From Betaproteobacteria bacterium (GTDB lineage Bacteria; Desulfobacterota; Desulfovibrionia; Desulfovibrionales; Desulfovibrionaceae), in the NCBI GenBank assembly GCA_009778295.1, contig WRKB01000234.1:1-6257 (forward strand): DNA of 6,257 nt, in the 5' to 3' direction. A program made the position numbers and the translations under genes. Under the pieces are notes generated by a model. The model was not told where the DNA came from. It saw nothing but the letters and a program-made list of their open reading frames with translations, and did no database searches. This document shows, piece after piece, positions 1 to 5,170 of this stretch (the first letter of the stretch is position 1; every line of letters begins with the position of its first letter).

Positions 1-318
1 GCGGAGGGTTTTTCCCTCAAATTCGTGCCCAACCCGGATATTTTGAAAACTCTGGCTGAACAGCGGCGCCGCGATCAGAAAGTAGTGGGCTTCGCGGCGG
101 AGACGGTTGAAGACCTCGGTGCGGCAGTACTCCGCAAACTGCGGGATAAGGGCGCGGACATGATGGTCGGCAACCGCATCGGACAGGAGGGAGCGGGTTT
201 TGGCGCCTCCACAAATGTGGTGCATGTAGCGGATACGGCAGGGCGTCAGGAGCAGTGGAATCTGATGCCAAAGACGGAAATCGCCTGGCGGATATGTTCA
301 TGGCTGTTGCAGTTGTGA
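1..318 (+). CDS. coaBC: Phosphopantothenoylcysteine decarboxylase / phosphopantothenate-cysteine ligase, C-terminal part (5' end outside window)
   Basis: This is the last 105 residues of an open frame that enters from the left edge. CoaBC is the bifunctional cytoplasmic enzyme that ligates 4'-phosphopantothenate to cysteine using CTP and then decarboxylates the product, both on the route to coenzyme A. The visible part belongs to the CoaB (ligase) domain. It shows the family's NPDIL segment near the start, the conserved VGFAAET motif, then KGADMMVGNRI and an N-V-V-H-V strand, and finishes with a PKTEIAWRI helix. These match the order and spacing of the end of CoaB. The N-terminal flavin-binding CoaC half is not in the window, so fusion to CoaC is assumed from the usual bacterial arrangement. 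A GTG lies at base 25, but the frame is open upstream and homologous residues precede it, so it is not the start. The stop overlaps the next gene. Confidence 0.9.
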   Translation, partial: AEGFSLKFVPNPDILKTLAEQRRRDQKVVGFAAETVEDLGAAVLRKLRDKGADMMVGNRIGQEGAGFGASTNVVHVADTAGRQEQWNLMPKTEIAWRICSWLLQL

Positions 319-1082
319 ACAGACTTTGCGCGCCCACAGCTTCGGCCTTGAAACAGGCCGGGCTTGAGTATCTGCTTTTTGACGCAGCGCAGGCGCAAAC
401 GATCCGCAGCGGCCTACAGGCGACGGCGCAACAACCAGAATCCGCAGACATGAGGGAACTTGCCGTTCAGCATTCTCCGGCGGCGCGGACGTTGCAGAAT
501 GCGGTTCAGGGGGTACGGGAAAAAAACGACTCCCAGGCCTTGCCGCGTAAAGCCCCGCCCCCCCGGGCGGCAGAACCCCCCAACGCGGCATCCAATCCTG
601 CCGCTTGGCCCGCTACTTGGCGGGAGTGCCTCAAAAGAACCCGCAGTGCGCCGGTTATCTGGACCTATTGGGAACTGGGCAGGGACTTGTGCGGCGCGCC
701 GGATCCAAAACGCCGGGATCTGTTGCGGGAACTGTTGCAGGATTTAGCTCATCCGCCCGGCACGCACAGTTTTTGGCCTTTAGCTTTGCCGCGTCAAAAA
801 GGGGGGGGAGAAAGGGAACAGGAACTGGAGGCAAACGCCCCGATCTTCTGGGAGGGGGTAAGGCTGTTGCATGGGCGGGCCGTGATGATCATGGGGGCGC
901 AGGCAATGTTGGGCTCCCTTGCCCTGCCGGACCGCATGCTTGAGATGCATCCTTTTCAGCAGGTTCGCCATCGGGGCAGGTTGCTTATTGTCCTGCCCCC
1001 TCCCGACACGTTCATTCAGGAAAACCAGCGCATCCAATCTCTGCGGGAATTTTTACGCCAGACGCTGACTCCTTTCGTATAA
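300..1082 (+). CDS. Unrecognised 260-residue protein coupled to coaBC; C-terminal half weakly resembles the uracil-DNA glycosylase fold
   Basis: I do not recognise this gene with confidence. The frame is open from an ATG at 255. I prefer the ATG at 300 because a weak Shine-Dalgarno-like TGGCGG sits about 9 bases upstream. ATG 294 would be too close to it. GTG 315 forms a GTGA overlap with the coaBC stop and is a plausible alternative. Any of these overlaps coaBC, which suggests translational coupling and one transcript. There is no signal peptide or membrane segment, so it is probably cytoplasmic. Residues 1-70 form a small region, 70-103 are a Pro/Ala-rich linker, and 104-260 look like a folded domain with a WTYWELG segment near 121, a THSFWPL segment near 155, a hydrophobic strand ending in MGAQA at 198-202 and an MHP at 216-218. 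That order (strand plus GAQA, then HP) recalls uracil-DNA glycosylases, but no catalytic set is evident. The gene contains runs of A7, C7 and G8. Confidence 0.7.
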   Translation: MAVAVVNRLCAPTASALKQAGLEYLLFDAAQAQTIRSGLQATAQQPESADMRELAVQHSPAARTLQNAVQGVREKNDSQALPRKAPPPRAAEPPNAASNPAAWPATWRECLKRTRSAPVIWTYWELGRDLCGAPDPKRRDLLRELLQDLAHPPGTHSFWPLALPRQKGGGEREQELEANAPIFWEGVRLLHGRAVMIMGAQAMLGSLALPDRMLEMHPFQQVRHRGRLLIVLPPPDTFIQENQRIQSLREFLRQTLTPFV

Positions 1083-1097
1083 TGCAAGGCCGGCGCC

Positions 1098-1577
1098 TTA
1101 CAGGGAACCCAGCATCGCCATGTCATCGCTGGAAAGCAGCTTGTTCAGATCAAGCAAAATAAGCAGGCTGTTCTCCAGTTTCCCCACCCCGCTGATATAT
1201 TCCGAATCCATTCCAGCTACTACCGGCGGCGGCGGTTCCACCGTGCTGGCGGGAATGCGCAGCACTTCCGAAACGGCGTCCACCACAAATCCCACAATCA
1301 CGTCTGTCATCTCAATAACGATGATACGCGTGTTTTTGTCATGCTGTTTGTGCGTGAGGCCGAAGCGGCGACGCAAATCAATAATGGGGATAACCTTGCC
1401 GCGCAGGTTGATTACCCCTTCCACAAAATCCGGCGCTCTGGGGACTTTGGAAATTTCCATTGTCCGGATAATTTCCTGCACCTTTAAAATATCAACGCCG
1501 AACTCCTCGTCCGAGATGCTGAAGGTTACAAGCTGCAACAGCTCGTCATCATGCCGTTTGAGCGCGGTACTACTCAT
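1098..1577 (-). CDS. cheW: Chemotaxis coupling protein CheW
   Basis: This 159-residue protein is a single CheW domain, the usual size for the family. CheW bridges methyl-accepting chemoreceptors and the kinase CheA at the inner face of the membrane. The landmarks are in the expected order: LVTFSI strand (about 16-21), EFGVDILKVQEI (25-36), VPRAPDFVEGVINLRGKVIP (45-64) with the conserved NLRG, IDLRRRFG (66-73), the VGFVVDAVSEVL strand-helix (95-106) and the ISGVGKLE to LLDLNKLL end (128-148). The frame remains open 51 codons further upstream. I chose the ATG at 1577 because AGGAGG lies 6 bases before it and because the upstream translation looks unlike CheW. It is the only chemotaxis gene here apart from the distant HPt protein, so its receptors and CheA must be elsewhere. 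It converges on the preceding gene with a 15-base gap. Confidence 0.95.
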   Translation of the reverse strand: MSSTALKRHDDELLQLVTFSISDEEFGVDILKVQEIIRTMEISKVPRAPDFVEGVINLRGKVIPIIDLRRRFGLTHKQHDKNTRIIVIEMTDVIVGFVVDAVSEVLRIPASTVEPPPPVVAGMDSEYISGVGKLENSLLILLDLNKLLSSDDMAMLGSL

Positions 1578-1684
1578 TTTTGTCCTCCTGCAGAAAAACG
1601 GAACGCATAAAAAGAAACATGCGGCGCTTGGCTGCTCCCGTGCGTATGGCTGGCAATCCCGCAATACGTGGAAGATAGAGATAA

Positions 1685-1713
1685 AAAATAGCCTACCGGT
1701 GCGTAATTGGCAA
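1685..1713 (-). promoter_or_regulatory. Candidate sigma70-type promoter for cheW
   Basis: Read on the minus strand, TTGCCA (1708-1713) matches the -35 consensus at five of six positions. TATTTT (1685-1690) follows after exactly 17 bases and matches the -10 consensus at four of six. Transcription would start near 1678, giving a leader of about 100 bases before cheW. The -10 is weak, and a second candidate lies further upstream, so this is tentative. Confidence 0.33.
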
Positions 1714-1748
1714 GCTTCCCCGGGCAGCACCTCTTGGTGATTTCAATG

Positions 1749-1775
1749 GTATCGGCACCTGGTGAAAAAAGAATA
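1749..1775 (-). promoter_or_regulatory. Candidate sigma28 (FliA)-type promoter for cheW
   Basis: On the minus strand GCCGATAC (1749-1756) matches seven of eight bases of the flagellar sigma28 -10 consensus GCCGATAA. TATTCTTT (1768-1775) stands at the exact 11-base spacing and matches five of eight bases of TAAAGTTT, but only two of the core four (TAAA). Chemotaxis genes are often driven by sigma28, which makes the match plausible. The poor -35 core and the roughly 165-base leader argue for caution. Confidence 0.3.
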
Positions 1776-1816
1776 GAGGATTGACAAAAAATTTCCCGTA
1801 CAAATCCCTTGCGAAC

Positions 1817-1845
1817 TTGACGCGAATAGCCGAGCAAGCTACAAT
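1817..1845 (+). promoter_or_regulatory. Sigma70-type promoter for ompH
   Basis: TTGACG (1817-1822) and TACAAT (1840-1845) each match five of six consensus bases and are separated by exactly 17 bases. Transcription would begin near 1852, leaving about 130 bases of untranslated leader before ompH. It is the best promoter match in the window and is correctly oriented in the intergenic region. Confidence 0.65.
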
Positions 1846-1855
1846 TTTTGACGGT

Positions 1856-1873
1856 TTGCGCAATATCGCGCAA
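1856..1873. repeat. Perfect inverted repeat at the predicted ompH transcription start
   Basis: TTGCGC (1856-1861) and GCGCAA (1868-1873) are perfect inverted copies separated by AATATC. The repeat starts about four bases after the predicted ompH transcription start. It could be a dimeric repressor operator or a 5' stabilising hairpin in the mRNA. The sequence alone does not distinguish these, and no regulator is assigned. Confidence 0.5.
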
Positions 1874-1981
1874 GGCCTATGGCAAGGCGGGCCGGCAGTG
1901 CCCTCTTTTGGCGATCTCTGCCATGCCTTCCGAATTTTTATTAACGACGCTTGACCCAATTTTCGCAAGGAGAAAAACATC

Positions 1982-2554
1982 ATGTGGAAAATGTGCATCA
2001 CGGCCATCGCTGCCTGCCTTTTGATGGCCAATGCGGCCCTGGCTGTTGAACTAAAAGTTGGTATTGTAGATATACGTGAAATTGTCATAAACAGCGAGCC
2101 AGGCAAAAAACTCAAAGCAACGATGACCTCGAAATTTGGGGCCGAGCGCGACAGACTGGAAAAACAAGGCAAAGATCTTCAAAAGCAGGCTGAATCCCTG
2201 AAAAGCCCCTCCGGCAACCAAACCCGTGAAGCACTTGAACAAAAACGTGCTGAATTTATCAATAAAAAACAGGACCTGGATCAAAAACTCCGTGAATTCG
2301 GCGCCAAGACTGAGAAAGAAGAAGCTCAGCTCATGAACGAGCTCCAAGATGTAGTCTTTAAAGCCGCCAAGGATTTTGCCGCAAAAAAAGGTATTACCTA
2401 TCTGGTGACTGCCGGCTCCGGCATCCTCTATGCGGACCCCTCCATGGACGTGACCAAGGAATTTATGGACGAAGTGAACCGCCTGTGGAAGGAAAATCCG
2501 CCTGCTGCCAAGGAAAAATCGCCTTCCTCCGATGGCGGCGGTAAGAAAAAATAG
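1982..2554 (+). CDS. ompH: OmpH/Skp-family periplasmic chaperone
   Basis: The gene encodes 190 residues, slightly longer than E. coli Skp. Skp trimers hold unfolded outer-membrane proteins in the periplasm and hand them to the BAM complex. Residues 1-21 form a Sec signal peptide: a short basic start, a hydrophobic core and an ALA cleavage site before VELK. The mature protein begins with the family strand VGIVDIREIV, has a long Lys/Glu/Gln-rich coiled-coil stretch (about 45-125, the Skp tentacles), then returns to the body with the AAKDFAAKKGITYLV helix-strand and the ILYADPSMDVT motif typical of the family. It ends in a basic tail rich in Lys, Ser and Gly. AAGGAG lies nine bases before the ATG. 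A strong promoter precedes the gene and an intrinsic terminator follows it. Cys12 sits in an IAAC that resembles a lipobox, but hydrophobic residues continue past it and a normal cleavage site follows, so I call it a soluble periplasmic protein. Confidence 0.93.
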   Translation: MWKMCITAIAACLLMANAALAVELKVGIVDIREIVINSEPGKKLKATMTSKFGAERDRLEKQGKDLQKQAESLKSPSGNQTREALEQKRAEFINKKQDLDQKLREFGAKTEKEEAQLMNELQDVVFKAAKDFAAKKGITYLVTAGSGILYADPSMDVTKEFMDEVNRLWKENPPAAKEKSPSSDGGGKKK

Positions 2555-2586
2555 TGCCCCGGCATGCTGTATCCGATGTAGACACG

Positions 2587-2622
2587 AGCCCCTCAAGCCT
2601 GCCACAGGCTGAGGGGCTTTTT
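2587..2622 (+). terminator. Rho-independent terminator after ompH
   Basis: AGCCCCTC (2587-2594) pairs with GAGGGGCT (2611-2618) and AGCCTG (2596-2601) pairs with CAGGCT (2605-2610), with one bulged A at 2595 and a three-base CCA loop. The 14-pair GC-rich stem runs directly into a T5 tract (2618-2622). It starts 32 bases after the ompH stop and ends 35 bases before the fabZ start, so it would end most ompH transcripts ahead of fabZ. Confidence 0.85.
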
Positions 2623-2657
2623 GACGCCAACCCCAAAGCCCGGCAACGGGGAAAACC

Positions 2658-3122
2658 ATGAACTCTACGCCGATTACCTTTGACATCCAACAAATCCTGA
2701 CCCTCCTGCCTCACCGCTATCCCTTGTTGCTGGTGGATCGCGTGGTGGAATGCGTACCCGGTGCATCCATCATCGCTTATAAAAATGTCAGCGTGAACGA
2801 ACCTTTTTTTCAAGGCCATTTTCCCGGCCTGCCCGTCATGCCGGGGGTGCTGATTCTTGAAGCCCTGGCTCAGGCGGCAGCCCTCGTAGCGGCAACAGCT
2901 ATGGATAATCCGGCAGACAAAATCTATCTGTTCACAGGGCTGGACAACGTGCGTTTTCGTACGCCCGTTCGTCCCGGCGACAGGCTGGAACTACGCTGCG
3001 TCATGTTGCGCCGCAAACTCCAGCTTTGCAAACTGGAAGGGAAAGCTTACGTGGACGGCAAACTGGCAGCGGAAGCGGAACTGACCGCGGCTCTGACAGA
3101 TCGGGCCAGCTTTCGTGCATAA
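2658..3122 (+). CDS. fabZ: 3-hydroxyacyl-[acyl-carrier-protein] dehydratase FabZ
   Basis: FabZ is the cytoplasmic hot-dog-fold enzyme that dehydrates 3-hydroxyacyl-ACP to trans-2-enoyl-ACP in the fatty-acid elongation cycle, supplying chains for membrane lipids and lipid A. The 154-residue length is typical. The diagnostic motifs are all present: LPHRYPLLLVDRV (17-29), FFQGHFPGLPVMPGVL (50-65) with catalytic His54, and LEALAQ (67-72) with catalytic Glu68. The following GLDNVRFRTPVRPGD segment is also characteristic. The Shine-Dalgarno sequence is poor (GGGGA, five bases before the ATG), but the start is supported by alignment of the N-terminal PHRYP motif. It lies downstream of ompH but behind a terminator, and I see no obvious promoter of its own in the 35 bases between. 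Neither lpxD (often before fabZ) nor lpxA (often after) is present here. Confidence 0.97.
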   Translation: MNSTPITFDIQQILTLLPHRYPLLLVDRVVECVPGASIIAYKNVSVNEPFFQGHFPGLPVMPGVLILEALAQAAALVAATAMDNPADKIYLFTGLDNVRFRTPVRPGDRLELRCVMLRRKLQLCKLEGKAYVDGKLAAEAELTAALTDRASFRA

Positions 3123-3130
3123 CACTGCGC

Positions 3131-5023
3131 TTATTTCGCTGCTGTTTTGTTTTTTTCCGGCATGATTTTGGGCGGGCGCCAGTCAGCGTTCAAAGCGCGC
3201 GGTTTTGGGGCGTAAAGCCGCAGTACAAGAGAAAAATAGCCCAAGGTAGGCGTGGGCAGCCAGTTGGCCTGATACTTTTTGTCCGGCGCTTTTGGCTGAA
3301 AGTACATAACTATCGAACCATCCGGTTCGGATACGAGCTTGCTGCTGCTTGTCAGTGCATAACGCCGCATCTTGTTGTCGTTCAGTTGCTGTTTAGCTGT
3401 ATAAAGCGTCAGGGACCAGAAACCCTCGACCGGCGGCAATTGTCCCGGTTCAAAGCGCAGCACGTAATTCCGTTCCCCGTCCAAAAACTTGCCCTCAGCG
3501 TCAACACGCAACGTAGCTTGCAGCATATCCTGCGAGCGAAGCGCCCCAAAATCCGCGGCCGCCAGCCGGGAACGCATATCGTAGCGTTCGCCGTACGTGC
3601 CCACATCCATCACGCTTATGTTCCAACCGTTTATTCCCACATCCATCGGATCATTATATGCACTCATACTATTGAAATATATGCCCATACTTGAAAGCGC
3701 CTGGCGGCAGCCCTCCACCGCCGCTCCACGCAACGGTTCCTCCAGAGAAAAAAATGTCTTTTCTCCTTGTGCAACCCCCAAGTGAACCAATTGTCCCACC
3801 ATGCGCGCATCCCGATCAGGAGCGGGATTGTCGGCCAACAGGGCTGTAAAGCGCGAAAGAAATTCTTCTGCGTCCAACACGGCCAGCTGCTGCACGGGCG
3901 CCGCACCGGAATGTATCGCCTGTCCCGCAAGTTTGTCGGGGAAAAGGGGAGTCAGGCGTAAAGCCTGCTGCACCCCGCGAGCGGCGCTTATATCCTCTTG
4001 CTCCTTCACCTGAATGCGCGCCAGAAGCATACACAGAGACGTAGGACAAAAAACAGGGGTATATTCGGCTACATAATCAGCAGGAACCTGCTCCCCGCGC
4101 AGGAGTAAAATGTATTTGCCGCTTTTTCCCCCAGTGTCTCGGGCAGTGATGGCGGGGAGGTTCCTCGTCCAGGCGTCGAGTATCTGGATCAGGTAATGCC
4201 TGCCCGGCATGGCGGGGATTTCCAGCAGATAGGGGCTGTTTTTCAATTCCAGCCACGCCAGGGAATACAGGCTGTCCGCCCTCGGCAGGATACCGGGCGC
4301 ACGTTTGGCATCCGGAATTTCATCCGAATGGAAAAACTGCCGGGACAAATCCACGCCCCTGGCTTCACGCGCGGCCTGGGTATCGGCCTGGCGCACGGAG
4401 TCGGCCAATACGAGAGGATAGGCATACAAGCCGGCCTTGTAGGCAAGCTCCTTTATCTGTTCGGGGGTTGCCGTCACAGGACTTTTTTGCGTCTCCCGCG
4501 AGCCTGCGGCGTTCTCGCCTTCGACCATCACCTCCACCTTAGAGGCACTGCCCTCCCGGTTCCCGCGCCCCTGTTCTTTCTTGTGCAGCTTCTCAGCCTC
4601 CCGTTTTGCCTGGACGGCTTCCTGCCTGGATGCGGCCGCAGCTTCCTGCTCGGCACGGCGTTCCCGTTCTTTGCGTTCCTGCTCTTCCTTCTGCAGCTTT
4701 TCGGCCTCCCGTTTGGCTTGGACGGCCTCCTGCCTGGCTGCGGCCGCGGTTTCCCGCTCGGCACGGCGCTCCCGATCCTTGCGCTCTTGTTCTGCCTTCT
4801 GCTGTTTCTCAGCCTCCTGTTTGCTGGTGGACGCGGCGGCCTCCTTCGGCGAATCCTCCTGCCTGCCGGAAAGAGATTGCAACTTTTCGGACTGAGCCGG
4901 TCTTTGCAGCCTCTCCGGATCGGCACCGGCTTCGACGCCCGCAGCGGAAACACTGACAAACAAAAATAACAGGGCGATACAAACCGCGTACGCCAGCCAT
5001 ATACGGGATAGAGAAAAAAACAT
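3131..5023 (-). CDS. Exported DUF1254/DUF1214 domain protein with an N-terminal repeat helix
   Basis: The gene encodes 630 residues of unknown function. Residues 1-27 look like a Sec signal peptide or signal anchor (hydrophobic stretch about 9-26, then VSA-AG), so the protein should be periplasmic or membrane-tethered. Residues 45-160 are Glu/Lys/Arg/Gln/Ala-rich and helical, with a 36-residue tandem repeat. A linker leads to a DUF1254-like region (about 188-330: ELAYKAGLYAYPLVLADSV, then ILPRADSLYSLAWLEL, then YLIQILDAWTRN). Residues 505-612 are DUF1214-like (RNYVLRFEPGQLPPVEGFWSLTLY, then ALTSSSKLVSEPDGSIVMYF, then NWLPTPTLGYFSLVLRLY). The two domains often occur together in this order, and no enzymatic activity is assigned to them here. 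The frame is open another 72 codons upstream, but the ATG at 5023 is preferred because the signal peptide follows it and AGGAG lies six bases before it. It converges on fabZ with an 8-base gap and may be transcribed alone or from the hpt operon. Confidence 0.87.
   Translation of the reverse strand: MFFSLSRIWLAYAVCIALLFLFVSVSAAGVEAGADPERLQRPAQSEKLQSLSGRQEDSPKEAAASTSKQEAEKQQKAEQERKDRERRAERETAAAARQEAVQAKREAEKLQKEEQERKERERRAEQEAAAASRQEAVQAKREAEKLHKKEQGRGNREGSASKVEVMVEGENAAGSRETQKSPVTATPEQIKELAYKAGLYAYPLVLADSVRQADTQAAREARGVDLSRQFFHSDEIPDAKRAPGILPRADSLYSLAWLELKNSPYLLEIPAMPGRHYLIQILDAWTRNLPAITARDTGGKSGKYILLLRGEQVPADYVAEYTPVFCPTSLCMLLARIQVKEQEDISAARGVQQALRLTPLFPDKLAGQAIHSGAAPVQQLAVLDAEEFLSRFTALLADNPAPDRDARMVGQLVHLGVAQGEKTFFSLEEPLRGAAVEGCRQALSSMGIYFNSMSAYNDPMDVGINGWNISVMDVGTYGERYDMRSRLAAADFGALRSQDMLQATLRVDAEGKFLDGERNYVLRFEPGQLPPVEGFWSLTLYTAKQQLNDNKMRRYALTSSSKLVSEPDGSIVMYFQPKAPDKKYQANWLPTPTLGYFSLVLRLYAPKPRALNADWRPPKIMPEKNKTAAK
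4550..4813 (-). repeat. 108-base tandem coding repeat, about 2.4 copies
   Basis: Two full 108-base units (4706-4813 and 4598-4705) and a decaying third of 48 bases (4550-4597) lie in phase within the DUF1254/DUF1214 gene. The encoded 36-residue units (residues 71-106 and 107-142) agree at 30 of 36 positions and end in the identical RQEAVQAKRE. The third (143-158) agrees with the second at 10 of 16. Each unit equals ten alpha-helical turns of alternating Glu and Lys/Arg, suggesting a rigid charged helix or coiled coil. The pattern is that of a tandem duplication. Confidence 0.85.
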
Positions 5024-5029
5024 AAGCCA

Positions 5030-5034
5030 CTCCT
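5030..5034 (-). promoter_or_regulatory. Ribosome-binding site fixing the DUF1254/DUF1214 gene start
   Basis: Read leftwards, AGGAG lies six bases before the ATG at 5023. It supports that start over in-frame upstream starts, and the start is directly followed by a signal peptide. Confidence 0.75.
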
Positions 5035-5043
5035 GGAGGTCCC

Positions 5044-5080
5044 CCTGTATCAACACACAATCACAGTGCTGGAATACAGG
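5044..5080. repeat. Inverted repeat in the DUF1254/DUF1214 gene leader
   Basis: CCTGTAT (5044-5050) and ATACAGG (5074-5080) are perfect inverted copies separated by 23 bases, just upstream of the ribosome-binding site. As RNA they could form a stem extended by G-U pairs at both ends. As DNA they could be half-sites of an operator. Confidence 0.45.
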
Positions 5081-5081
5081 A

Positions 5082-5108
5082 TGATCGGCTGCTGCTGGAT
5101 CGGTTTTC
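5082..5108 (-). promoter_or_regulatory. Candidate sigma28-type promoter for the DUF1254/DUF1214 gene
   Basis: On the minus strand GCCGATCA (5082-5089) matches seven of eight bases of the sigma28 -10 element. GAAA (5105-5108) matches three of four bases of TAAA at the exact 15-base spacing. Transcription would start near 5074, about 50 bases before the ATG. The extended -35 (GAAAACCG) is otherwise poor. No link between this gene and motility is known to me, so the call is tentative. Confidence 0.27.
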
Positions 5109-5135
5109 GGAATCTCCGGCTGAATGCCGGGCATA

Positions 5136-5170
5136 GTACTCGGAGCATGCGTATTGAATGCGCCGAGTAC
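5136..5170. repeat. 35-base interrupted inverted repeat between hpt and the DUF1254/DUF1214 gene
   Basis: GTACTCGG (5136-5143) pairs with CCGAGTAC (5163-5170), and after one mismatch GCAT (5145-5148) pairs with ATGC (5158-5161) around a nine-base loop. That gives 12 pairs in all. There is no T tract on either side, so it is not a standard terminator. It may be an mRNA-processing or stabilising hairpin, or a protein-binding site. Confidence 0.5.

Larger units (their letters stand above)
1578..1981. other. Divergent intergenic region between cheW and ompH
   Basis: These 404 bases hold no convincing gene. Open frames crossing it on either strand have no Shine-Dalgarno sequence and unnatural composition. 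The left part carries the cheW ribosome-binding site (AGGAGG, read leftwards) and two promoter-like sequences for cheW. The right part has a sigma70-type promoter for ompH, a perfect inverted repeat just downstream of its predicted start, and a leader of about 130 bases ending in AAGGAG nine bases before the ompH ATG. Within the leader, ATGGCA (1879-1884) and TGCCAT (1919-1924) could pair across a long loop. No known riboswitch class was recognised. Confidence 0.6.

Noticed and set aside
25..27. GTG at 25 as the start of a small separate gene
   Set aside because: The frame is open to the left edge and the preceding residues fit CoaB, so this is the interior of coaBC.
1086..1099. AAGGC-CGGC-GCCTT hairpin as a bidirectional terminator
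   Set aside because: The stem has five pairs and no T tract on either strand.
1578..1730. 51-codon in-frame upstream extension of cheW
   Set aside because: The translation is Cys/Phe-rich and unlike any CheW N-terminus, and AGGAGG precedes the ATG at 1577 at ideal spacing.
1120..1740. Plus-strand open frame across cheW
   Set aside because: It is antisense to a clear CheW gene, and its Ser/Thr/Ile-rich translation matches nothing.
1781..1805. Perfect TTGACA with a nearby TACAAA as an ompH promoter
   Set aside because: The spacing is only 12 bases and nothing suitable lies at 16-18. The TTGACG-17-TACAAT pair downstream is much better.
2009..2017. Lipobox-like IAAC in the OmpH signal peptide
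   Set aside because: The hydrophobic core continues beyond the Cys and a standard ALA cleavage site follows before the mature OmpH strand.
2051..2686. Minus-strand open frame across ompH
   Set aside because: It is the antisense of a well-supported OmpH gene, and its Phe-rich product arises from the Lys/Glu codons.
4196..4969. Long plus-strand open frame opposite the DUF1254/DUF1214 gene
   Set aside because: Its Leu/Phe-rich product is the antisense reading of the Glu/Lys-rich repeat helix. It has no ribosome-binding site and no family resemblance.
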